From NCBI GenBank assembly GCA_009823505.1, contig VZQC01011003.1:2693809-2757808 (forward strand): DNA of 64,000 nt, written 5' to 3'. Position 1 is the first letter of the stretch; every line of letters starts with the position of its first letter. This DNA comes from Rhizomys pruinosus (taxonomy: Eukaryota; Chordata; Mammalia; Rodentia; Spalacidae). Below the pieces are notes generated by a model. It searched no databases. It was not told the origin of the DNA and saw only the letters and a list, made by a program, of their open reading frames with translations. The position numbers were made by a program, and so were the translations under genes. Positions 10,449 through 23,200 of the stretch are shown here, piece by piece.

Positions 10449-13400
10449 GATAAAATTCCAAATATGTTACAGGTATTCTTTTAGTACTCATAAAATAATC
10501 ACTAGGCATTGAAAAACAGCTCCAAATGAAAGGACACAGTTTTTAGGGGGCTGGGGAATGCAGCTCTGTGGCAGAGGACTTGGCTAGCATGCATGAGGTC
10601 CTGAGTCTGATTCTCAGCCAGGGAATAGGGAGTGGTGTGGAGCTTTTATCCTAGCATCACTAAAAGAATGCGTTTCTCTATGACTGGTTTTCATGTTCAA
10701 CATTACTATCAGATTACAATTCTGAGTAAGCAGTTTAAATATTTTTCTTACTCAAGCTTAATATTTATCATTTTATTGATTCAACAGAAAATATGACTTT
10801 CAAGAGGGAAGGGATTCAAGGAGATTTGATGGCAAAGAAAGACTATGAAATAACAAGAACAAAGCTAAGCAGAAAAAATTAAGTATAACCATAAAAACAC
10901 ATGCCCAAAATTAAATCAAGCATCTAAGGCCTAAATAAAATGGAAAAAAAAAATGAAAGTCAGTAAGATGTACTGGTGCACACCTTAACCCCAGAGGCTT
11001 GGGAGGCCAAGCCAAAAGGATGACAAGTGATATTTTTTTGGGGGGTGGAGACAGGGTCTCCTGTGGCTCCAGCTGGCCAAAACTCCATATGCATACCAAG
11101 CTGGCCTCAAACTCATAAAATAGACACCTGTCTGTTTCCTGAGAGCCAGGACTACTGGCATGTGCCAATACGCTGGGGTAAAAGGATAACAAGATTAAGA
11201 CAAGACTGAGCTACACAGGAGGTCTGAAGCCAGTGTGAGCTACACAGGAAGTTTGAGGGCAGCCTGAGCTACACAGGAACCCTGAAGACAGCCCGAGCTA
11301 CACAGGAAGTTTGAAGCCAGCTTTGAATTGTTAAGACCCTGTCTCAAATAAATAACAAACAGATGCCATCTTAAATTAATGGCAAGATACATGATGTCCA
11401 CTTCAAAGATGCATATTTTACGTACTATATAAATTAAATCTATCTGCACTAATCTAATATCACACTTACTGATATCAAATGGTTTACATATTCAACAAAA
11501 AAACTACAACTCTTAAAAGAGAATCGATACATCTTGAGACTCAGGTGGTTCTATGCATGAAAACACAGCCCCACATAAAGTACAACAGTTAACCTAGCAC
11601 TTGGGAGGCAGAGGCAGGCGGATCTTTGTGAGTTCAAGGCCAGCCTGGTCTACAGAGTGAGTTCCAGGACAGCTGGGACTACAAGGAGACCCTGTCTCAA
11701 AAAAAGACAAAAAAAGTTAGCAGCAACAACAACAATGAAAAGTTTCAGCACTGTTTTGACAAAGGGACCAAATCATTCCCTGAGCAGTGGTTAGCAGGCT
11801 GTTCTGGAGGCACACCTGTCTGCACAAGATGGCAATATTCCTGAATGAGGTATTCCACAATGAGATGAGAAACAGGTCAGGAACTAAGGAACTGAGGTAA
11901 CATCTGTGCTAAACCTTGAAGCAAAGAAGAAACAGCAGCAAATAACGGAGTCAGGGCATGTCCCAGTATGCTGAGCATAACCTGGTTTGGGACAACATAC
12001 AAAGTTGAACTGCAGCTGTAAAATATGTCTCCTATTCTATGAGAAAGAGTCAAGGAGAGCATAAGGGCTGGGCAGCAGTAGTCTGAGTCAGCTGGGGATG
12101 GCTGGGTATAGGCAGAAAGACTGAGTCTTTCCTTTCCAAGGTTTTATGAAAGTGTCCCTAATTAGGCCCAGCTACAGCACTTACTAGGACTTCAGGATTT
12201 TCACTGGTTTATGGTGATTAATAACAATTAAACATGTTTATTTGCCCCCTGACAATCTAAGCCATATTTTTTAGTCTGCTTTATAGATAATGGCCCCATT
12301 TCAATGAGAATAATGTTGAATATCTAAAGTCCTCTCCAAATCCCATGTCCCTGTTTTTTTCCCCCAAATAAAACTTTTGTCAGGGTAGAATGTATAAGAA
12401 GTTGCACAATTCCATATGTAAGCAAATGAGTCACAAACCAATTGGTAAGTTAGCAGTTTAGGAACAGAGCAGGTAGTTATGAACCATCCACACTGGGATC
12501 CCTAGGAGGATGAATGCTGCCCTGGGAAACCTAAAGCCAAGAAAGCCTTTATCTCCCGGCACCTTATGTTATAGCAAAGGTCTAAACCTAACAAAGAATA
12601 GGTCTTACCTCCAGTTAGGAACTACATGGCTCCTCAAAGAAAACGATGGCTAGAACCACATTAGTTTTAGAATTCAACAAGTCAACTCAACAGAAGTCAA
12701 AGATACTCCTAAAACTTCAGATCTGTGGATCACTTACTACATTGCCACCAGAGACAATCTGACAAAATGTTGGTTTGAGGCCTATGGGCCCCAGGGACCT
12801 ATTAGAAATGTCTAAAGCAGGCCTTAAGGCATAATGGAGCACTCAAGCTTCTGTCCCAGCAGAAAGACCTTAGGACCCACCCACCCCCACAGAGGCAGGT
12901 CACCCCCTGCTATTGTGCTGCAGGCCCAGGGGATATAGATCTGGTGAGAGAGGAAGGCTCTACTCTGGTCCCACCCACTGTTCTCTTAATATGTGTTTTA
13001 GGAAGCACAGAGCATAGAAAACCCAAGAGGGTGGAGGGCTCAAACTGAGCCCTCAGACCCATGCTGCACAGCACTAAATAACTACCAGACTGAAACCAGG
13101 CATACAACAATCTCCCAGCAACTCAGAATCACATGGCACCCTCATTCCTCCTCCCCACATCTGGGTCACATGATCATTCTCACGTTGTTCAGCCATCTTC
13201 CTCAATGGAGACTCAGGACACCTCTGCATATTCTCAATATCCCTCCAAAAACCTGTATACCTGCATTATCCTGACACAGGCAGTGTTTCCAGGCCACAGN
13301 TTTTTTTTTCTTTTTTTTGGTCTTTTTGAGACAGGGTCTCCCTTTAGTCTCAGCTATCCTGGAACTCATTATGTAGACCAGGCTGGCCTTGAACTCACAG

Positions 13401-16400
13401 AGATTCATCTGCCTCTGCTTCCCGAGTGCTGGGATTAAAGGTGTGCACCACCATGCTTGGCATGTTCTCTCTTATATATGGATCTCAGCTTCTAATTTTT
13501 TGTGTATGTGTATCTACATGGGAGAGAGGGAAGGTAAATACCTGGCAACTAGAATGGGGCACAAGAGAGGACTAAAAATCAATTTCAGCAGAAAATTACC
13601 ATTTTAAATCTGGATATTACCTATAGTGTATTTAAAAGTTAAAAAGTCATGACTGATTGGATTGGCATCTAGCTCTTTATAATATTTTAATCCCTGATTA
13701 TGTTGTTAGGAACTGCTGTTCAAATTTACCTCCAGACATATTTCCTCTTCCTATTAGTAATGCTATTTAAAATGGGGTGGCACATTTATATACATTTAAC
13801 TATTTCCATTGTGTTTCATTTTTTGATGCCTTTTATCTTCCACTAATTCTCATTAAGTAATAAAAATCATGTATAAAAAAAGTATAGAAGAAATCAGGGG
13901 CTGGAGAGATGGCTCAGCAGTTAAGAACACTGAGTGTTCTTGCAGCAGGCCCAGGTTCAAATCCCAGCACCCACATAGTGGCTAACCATCTCTACTCCAG
14001 TTCCAGGGGATCCAATGCCCCTTCTGGCCTATGCAGGCACTGCACACCACACATTCCCTTGCACGCAGGCACAGCACTCAAACACATTAAATAAATAAAA
14101 AATTTTAAAGAATAGAAGGAATCAATACTTTACTTAAAATGCATATATAGGGGCTGGAGAGATGGCCTAGCGGTTAGGAGCACTGACTGCTCTTGCAGAG
14201 GACCTGGGTTCGATCCCCAGCACCCACATGGCGGCTGAGAACTGTCTTTAGCTCCTCTTCTGACCTCTGTGGCATTGCACGACACAGGTGCACAAACCTA
14301 CATGCAGACAGTACATTCATACACATACAAAAATAAAATAAAATCTAAAAAATAAATAAATAAAATGCATATACAGCTGGGCATTGTACCGCGAGCCTTT
14401 AATCCTAGTACTCAGGAGGCAGAGGCAGGCAGATCTTTGTGAGTTCAAGGCCAGCCTGGTCTACAGAGTGAGTTCCAGGACAGCTGGGGCTACAGGGAGA
14501 CCCTGTCTCAAAAAGACACATACACACCAAAAAAGCATATACAAATATGTCTGGAGAGATAGCTCAGTCAGTAAAGTGCCACAATCCCAGCATTCGAATC
14601 TGAGTTCATATGTTCTAATGTACAAAGCTGGGTTTAGCAGTATGCCTATAACCCCAGAACTAGGACAGAGCCATGTGGATCTGGAAGCTCAGCAGCCCCC
14701 AGTACAGCCAAATTAATGAGCTCCAGCTTCAGTGAGAGGCCCTGCTTCAAAAACATAAAAGTAGAGAGCAATCATGGAAGACACCCAAAACAACTCTACC
14801 CTCCAAACTCAGACACAAGCATACCTGAGCGCATACATGTACACACCCACTCCAACAAGTACACATACCACATACACAATGCACCACACAATTTTTTAAC
14901 CATGTCCAAATAAACATCTATGTATATTCATTTTTTTGTATATTCATATAAAAAGCTGTGGCAGACATTAAAAAGAATGGGAAATAAGTTCCAAACACAA
15001 AATCAAAACTGCATCATAAATTGTCCTAGATTAAGTGTTTTTAAAAATTTCAAATATAGCCGGGCGTGGTGGTGCACACCTTTAAACCTAACACTTGGGA
15101 GGCAGAGGCAGGCGGATCTCTGTGAGTTCAAGGCCAGCCTGGTCTACAGAGCGAGTTACAGGACAGCCAGAGTTCCAGGGAGACCCTGTCTCAAAAAGAC
15201 AAAAAAAAAAAATTTTTTTTAATGTAAACATGCACATATCTGCATACAAAACATCTAGGTACATACATATAACAAATTGTTAGCAATGCTTATATTTAAT
15301 GAGTATGTACATTTAACATTTTACTGTATACATGCCTACAAATAAGTTTCTTGAAATAATAAAATTAATTATATATCCCCTTTTGGTTTTTTGAGAAAAG
15401 GTCTCCCTGTAGCTCCAGCTGACCTGGAATTCCCTATGTAGACCAGATTGGCCTTGAACTCACAGAGATCCACCTGCCTCAGCATCCTCAGTGCTGGGAT
15501 TAAAGGCGTGTGCCACCACGCTCAACCATAGCTTCCTAATTTAAAAACAAAATGCAAAGTAAAAAAAAAAAGAAAAAGACTTACCTCTGGCCTAACTTCA
15601 TAATTTCTGCCCTTCACAAAACCAGAAATCACTTTAATGACACCAAGAGAAGCTTGGCCTAATTTATCTTGTTTAAATAGTTTCTTTACTGCCTCACAAC
15701 ACATTTCCGATATCTGAAAAAGAAAATGCCACGCTAAAGCAGTATGTCTCAATCTTTGCACCTGCTAACATTTGGATCAGCTAAGTCTGCTGTGTACTGT
15801 GCATGAATTCACTCACCAGAACTAGCACTCCCCCACCCAGCATACTCATGATACAAAACTCTTCCCAGACTGCATGCTCACTACAGGTAAAACTCCTGTT
15901 GAGAACCACTTCAAATAATTTTCTTGGAAACAGTGCTTAATATATTGATACTATTTTACCACTAATGACTTCATAAGAATTTTGGGAGTGAGGCCAAATC
16001 ACATGGTGTATAATTTTTTTTTTTCTTAATAATTTTCAACTAAGAACAATAGCAAGAAATTATTTTTAGAGCAACCCACCGATTTTGACACATCATTCAT
16101 TAGAGGGACAATCAATACAATGATGTTGTTGTGAAAGTTAAAATGAGGCAGGGCCACCAACAGCTCGCACAGGCTCTTCACAGCCACTTCTGCCAGGCCT
16201 TTGTATGCCTTTAAGGATACTACATTACTTTTCTTCAGCTTCCTTTGCTTCCAGTCTAATTGAAAGATAAATGTGATTACTTTAATCAGAGATCAAAACA
16301 TAAACCAAGTAGATTTCTTTTTAAATTTGTATTTAACAAATCTTTTTGAGGCAGGGTCTCCCTGTAGCCCCAGCTGGCCTAGAACTCGGCATATAGAATA

Positions 16401-19400
16401 GGCCAGCCTTGAACTCACACAGATCCACTTGACTCTGCCTCCCGAGTGCACGGCACCACAACCAACTGTATTTACCACATTTTTACTAAACTATATAAAA
16501 AGGTTTCATGGTGATCTGATATGTATAAAAGTCTCTATCTTTGTGGTCCCATACATAAGCTACTGCTACATAAAGAAGCTACTGTAAAGTACAAATTGGA
16601 CTTTGATCTCAGGACCAAAACCTATGAGAACATAAAGCATTTTACTAATCTTTAAAATCAATTACATGTTGAAATGGTAATATGAACCCAGCAAGATGAG
16701 TACGCTTGCTGTCAAGTCTGTTGACCTGGGTTCAATCCCTGGAACCCACAAGGTGAAAGGAGAGAACTGACTCCCCAGAGCCATCTTCTGACGGCCACAT
16801 GCACATAGTGGCAAGTTCGTGCCCAGACACTACTCACAAATAAAGGAATAAATTTAATAAAACATATTTAAGAAATGGTAATCTGGATATAATTTATTAT
16901 TAAAATTAATTTCACCCTCTTAGTGTGGTTACATTTCCTTAAAAATGACCTCTGACTCAATCTTTTTTTTTTTTTTTTTTTTTGAGACAGGGTCACCCTA
17001 ATAGCCCCAGCTGGCCTGGAACTATGAAGACCAGGCTGCCCTTGATCTCACAGAGATCCTCCACCTGCCTCTCCCTCCCAAGTGCTGGGATTAAAGGCGT
17101 GCACTACCATGCCCAGCCTAATATTCTTTAATGTGGATGATATGTGTGTGCACATATGTACATGGATACCGAGGCCAGAGATCAAAACCAGTTGTCTCTC
17201 TACCACTCTCCAGCTTATCTTTTTTTTTAACTGCATGCATATTTGTGTGTCTGTGAGTATATATACATGTAAGTGCAGGTGCTGAGTCCAGAAGAGGGTG
17301 TTGGATCCTCCAGAGCTATAGTTATAGGCGGCTGTGAGCACCCAACATGGTGCTAAGATCCATACCTGGCTCCTCTGCAAAAAGAGGATGCACTCCACTG
17401 GGATTACAGGTATAAACTACTGGGTGCTAGGAATCATAACTCAGCTCCTTACATTTACATAGCAACCACTTTACCCACTGAGCCATCTCCAAGCCCTCGA
17501 TATTTTATTTGTCACAACACCGATTGAAATAAAACAACATAAGTTGCCACTTCACCCAAAAGTGCTGTTTTTACTCTGCCCCTTCATGACGGCTCAATGA
17601 GCCACTTAGCAAAAGGCTCATTGAGTGCTTTTAAAAGGGGAGAAGCCCTCAATATTATTATTATTATTTTTTTTTTTGTCTTTTTGAGACAGTCTCCCTT
17701 TAGTCCCAGTTGGCCTGGAGCTCGCTACGTAGACCAGGATAGCCTTGAACTCAAGAGATCCACCTGCCTTTGCCTCCCAAATGCTGGGGTTAAAGGCATG
17801 CGCAACCATGCATGGTTGAATATTATATTCTTATGGGACAGTCATTATCTATACAAAGTTGCTAGGCCTTGTAGGGTCCAGGGGACATCAAAGCACAGAA
17901 GCAATACTCCTGCCTCCCATCTCCTCCATATGCCTACTATACACCTTCATGTCATTTTCAGGGTCAACAGGATACAGTAGTCCTGTTTTGGCTGGTAACT
18001 AGATAATCCTCAGTCTTAAGGGAATCTTGCCGGGCGTGGTAGCACATACCTTTAGTCCCAGCATTGGGAAGGCAGAGGCAGGCAGATCTCTGTGAGTTCA
18101 AGGCCAGCCTTGTCTACATAGCAAGCTTCAAGCCAGCTGGGGCCACACAGAGAAACCCTTTCTCCGAAAAAAATTAAAAAATAAAATATAAAAACCACTA
18201 AGGCAGTCCAATGAGATGAAAACACATTACATAGGCATATCAATTTCTTTTCTTTATCTTTTATGTTTAATCTTTTATGTGTATGTGTGAATCGTGTGCA
18301 TGTGTGTAAATGCACCCAGGTCATGCAGTTTCCAGAGGAGAGAAGATGGTGTTGGCTCCCCTTGAACTGGAGTTATGGATAGTTGTTAGCTGCCATGTGG
18401 GTGCTGGGATTCAAACCCAGGTCTTCTGCAAGAATAGCCAGTTTTCTTTTTTTGTTGTTAATTTAATGTGTATGAGTGAACTGTCTGCATGTAGGTAGAT
18501 GCACTCATGTCGTGCAATGTTGCGGAGGTCAGAAGAGAGTATTGGATTCCCCTGGAACTAGAGTTAAAGACAGTTCTGAGCCAGGCATCGTGGCACACGC
18601 CTTTAATCCTAGCACTTGGGAGGCAGAGGCAGATGGATCTTTGTGAGTTTAAGGCCAGCCTGGTCTACAGAGCGAATTCCAGGACAGCTGGGGCTACAGG
18701 GAGACCCTGTCTCGAAAAGACGAAAAAAAAAATTTCTATGTACGTATACATATCTGTGTGTACGGATGCCTGCAGAGGCCAGAAGAGGGTGTTGGCTCCC
18801 CTGGAGCTAGAATTACTGGTGGTTTTAAGCCACTTGATGATGTGGGTGCTGATAATCAAATTCAGGTCCTGTGCAAGAGCGGCAAATGCTCTTAACTACT
18901 ACTGAGCCACCTCTCCAGCCCATCGTCCCTCTATTTTCACTAAGTCCCTTTTTTGAAGAAAACTGTTTGGTATAAGAGCTTACAATCCTAACTGATTTTT
19001 AAGTTTGCTTTCTTTTTTTTATTTTTATTTTGCTTTTTTTTTTATTTTATTTTTGTATGTGTATGAATGCACTGTCTGCAAGCAGGTTTGTGCACCCGTG
19101 TCATGCGATGCTGCGGAGGTCAGAAGAGGGTCTCAGATTCCCCTGGAGCTGGAGTTCTCCTGGAACTGGAATTACAGGTGGTTCTTAGCTGCCATGTGGG
19201 TGCTGGGGATCAAACCCCGGGCCTCTGCAAGAGCAGTTGGTGCTCTTAACCGCTAGGCCATCTCTCCAGCCCTATTTTGCTTTTTTTTTAAGTTTGCTTT
19301 CAAGACACTAACATCTACTTCAAGGTATGGCCTTCTGACTAGTTTCCAAATTTAAAAAAATGGTAGAATAAATCCCAGCTGTTCATAAATTCAACAAACA

Positions 19401-20224
19401 TCTGCCTACTTATAAAGAACTACAATGTGCTTGAGGTATAGCTCAGTTCTAGAATACCTGCCTAGTATGTATGCATTCCTGGGTTCAATCCCCAGCACCA
19501 CAATAGAAGGAAAAACAAAGGACTACAGAAATAATGCTAAACGCTAATAGGTGATACTAATAGTACCTAGACATGAAAGAGGTCTAATCATTGCATGTTT
19601 ATAAATCTAATTGGTTCTCACAGTAATTTTATGAGACAAGTGCTATTATTACCATTTTATAAACAATTAGGTAAACAGTAAATGGTGGAGAAAAACTGAA
19701 ACAGGGTCTCATTCTGACATATAATAGACTCGATCTGCCTATGTAGTTGAGGATGACCTTGAACTTGGGATCCTCCTGCTTCCACCTCCCCTATATTGAG
19801 TTTATAGGCATGTACCACCTCAGTGCCAGAAACTGAAACCAGGGCTTCGTGCATGCCAGGCAAGTACTCTAAAACTGAGCTATTTTATGTGTATGAATGT
19901 ACTGTCTTCATGCAGGTTTGTGCACCCATGTCATGCAGGGCCGCGGAGGTCAGAAGAGGCTGTCGGATTCCCCTGGAACTGGAGTTCTCCTGGAATTGGA
20001 GTTACAGACAGTTCTCAGCTGCCATGTGGGTGCAGGGGATCGAACCCAGGTCCTCTGCAAGAGCAGTCGGCGCTCTTAACTGCTAGGCCATCTCTCCAAC
20101 CCCAGGAAGTCTTAACTTTAGATTTTACTTCTCACTATACATAATACTTGCCTCTTACAGCACAGAATATAAAATTCACTTTTGTGTTCATATCATGGCT
20201 AGCTGTATTATGTACTTTTTTATT

Positions 20225-20263
<39 letters not shown>

Positions 20264-23200
20264 TGTGTATGAATGTACTATCTGCATGTAGGTTTCTGCA
20301 CCCATGTCGTGCAATGCTATGGAGGTCAGAGGAGGATGTCGGATTCCCCTGGAACTGGAGTTCTCCTGGAATTGGAGTTATGGACGGTTCTCAGCTGCCA
20401 TGTGGGTGCTGGGGATCGAACCCGGGTCCTCTGCAAGAACAGTCGGTGCTCTTAACTGCTAGGCCATCTCTCCAGCCCCATATTATGTACTTTTAAGATA
20501 TGTTTACTGCTGGGCAAGGTGGCGCACGCCTTTAATCCCAGCAAGAAAAAAAAAAGATATGTTTACTATACCTTTAACCATTTGCTCCAGATTTTCCAAA
20601 TAAAATTTGTATTGGCTAACCAGGCCTTCTTCAAATTCTCTTAACTTCTGGGTTTCTTTGCGGATCTGAAAAGACCAAAATCATCACATTTTAAAACAAT
20701 CAAGAGAATTAAAATTCAAAAGTTAGTGAAAAACAGGAGTGCCTTACACAATGCTGGGAGGAGGACAGGGACAAAAAACCCATAATATCCTGTTCTCCGG
20801 TCTCTGTCTCTACAAAATTTTCAGGTTGTTTGTTTGTTTGTTTGTTTGGGTTTTTTCTTTTTGTCTTTTTGAGACAGGGTCTCTCTTTAGTCCCAGCTGG
20901 CCTGGAGCTCACTGTATAGCCCAGGCTGGCCTTGAACTCACAGAAATCCACCTGCCTCTGCCTCCTGAGTGCTAGGATTAAAGGCGTGTGCCACCACACC
21001 CAGCTTTTTTATTTCCTTTTTGTGACAGAGTCTCCCTATAGGCCCAGCTGACCTGGAATTCCCTACGTAGACCAGGCTAACCTCTCAAAGAGATCCGCCT
21101 GCCTCTAGTAAGATGTGCATAGCCACACTCAGCTTTCAGTTTATTTTATACAGTAATTTTTAGCATCACCTTGGTAGATTTTTCTGCTTCGGTCAGGGGC
21201 CGGATTTTGTAAGAAGGTGTGATGTCCTTAAATAGTTCCATTAAGGAAACTACCACCAGCTTCCGAACAGTAACAGCCACGTCAGGATCCTGTTCCATCA
21301 GCATGGAACGCAATTCTTTCAGTTTCTTGATCTGTTAAAGTAACATATAAGACTAGAGAAATCATAGCAGAAACAATTCAAAACAAAGACATCATCCCCA
21401 TATCTAACATAATAACTGGAATTCACCTAATGACTCACGAAGTCAATTCATATTGAATTCTCAGCACAGTTAGTATTCCCTACCAACACATGCATCATTA
21501 AAGCTAACCTTTGTAGGCCGGGTGTGGTGGCGCACGCCTTTAATCCTAACACTTGAGAGGCAGAGGCAGGCAGATCTTTGTGAGTTCAAGGCCAGCCTGG
21601 TCTACAGAGCAAATTCCAGGACAGTCGGAGTTACAGGGAGACCCTGTCTCAAAAAGACCCAAAAATAAATAAATAAATTAAATTAAATAAAAATAAAAAA
21701 TAAAGCTAACCTTTATTATGTAGCTGAATACAAAAAGTTTAGGGCCAGTGAGATGACTCAGCAGGTAAAAGTGCTTGCTGTGGATGCCTAACTCTCTCAT
21801 TTCAATCCACAGTACCCGTGATAAAAGGTGAAAATCAACTCTCAAAAACTGTCCTCTGCCACACATGTACACATAATACTAAAAACAGCTTAAAATATAA
21901 GAGCTAGAGAGATAGCTTAGCAGCTAAGAATGTCTGCTGCTCTTCCAAAAAGACCAATGTACAATTCCCAACACCCATGACAGGTTTCCCACAACCATGT
22001 GCATAACTCTAGCTCCAGGGAATCCAACACCCTCTCCTGGCCTCCCCAGGCAACTGCACACAAGTAGAATACATACAAAAAAAGAAAATTCTTTTAATCT
22101 TAAAATGCTAATTGAGGTAGAGAGATGGCTCAGCAGTGACCTAGGTTCAATTCCTAGCACCCATATAGCAGCTGACAAGTGCACTTAACTCCAGTTCTAG
22201 GGGATCCAATACACTCTTCTGATGTCTGTAGACATTGCATGGCATGGGTTCATTTATATACATGCAAGCAATATACTCATACAAAAATAAAAATAAGTAA
22301 TAAAAAATATTTTTAAAAGTTAGTTTTGCCAGGCATGGTGGCATATGCCTTTAATCCCAGCACTTGGGAGGCAGAGGCAGGCAGATTACTGTGAGTATAA
22401 GGCCAGCCTGGTCTACACAGTGAGTCCCAAGAAAACTGGGGCTACAGGGAGACCCTGTCTTAAAAAAACCGAAAAAAATTTTTAAAAATTAAAAATTAAT
22501 TTAAACAAAGTTAATTTACCTATTTTTTTTTTGTCTTTTTGAATTATAGTTTATTATTATACTAAATAAAAATAAAATAAAATAAAAACTAAAGAATACT
22601 GATATATTCAAATAATGAAGAAACATAGTTTAAAAGTCAAATTCCCTATAAGGTAAGAACATCTCCTGGAATCACATGTGGACACTGCCCACATAAGGAC
22701 TCATTGCACATTAAACCTGGTATATTTTGATATAGAACTCAAAGGAGTTACACAAAATGTACTATATATATTTATTAGTATGTCTCTTTTTTTTTTTTTT
22801 TTTTGTTTTTTTTGAGACAGGGTCTCCCTTTAGTCCCAGCTGGCCTGGAGCTCACTTTGTAGTCCAGGCTGACCTTGAACTCACAGAGATCCACCTGCCT
22901 CTGCCTCCTGAGTGCTAGGATTAAAGGCGTGTGCCACCACACCCGGCTTTTTTACCAATTTTTATTGAAGCTCTGTGCATTTCATACAAAATTTCCAATC
23001 ATGTCTAGACCCATTCCCCCTTCCTTGCCCCTCCCCACCCCACCAGAGCTCACGCATTCCGCCAAACATGATTTTCTTATTTTTCTCAGTCTCTTTTAAA
23101 ATTTTCAATGCAGAAGTTTACTGTTTTGAGCAAAAATTCCATTTCAGTCAGTTCTTTGACCCAGTGTTTTTTTGTTGTGGTTGTTGTTCCTTCCAATCTG

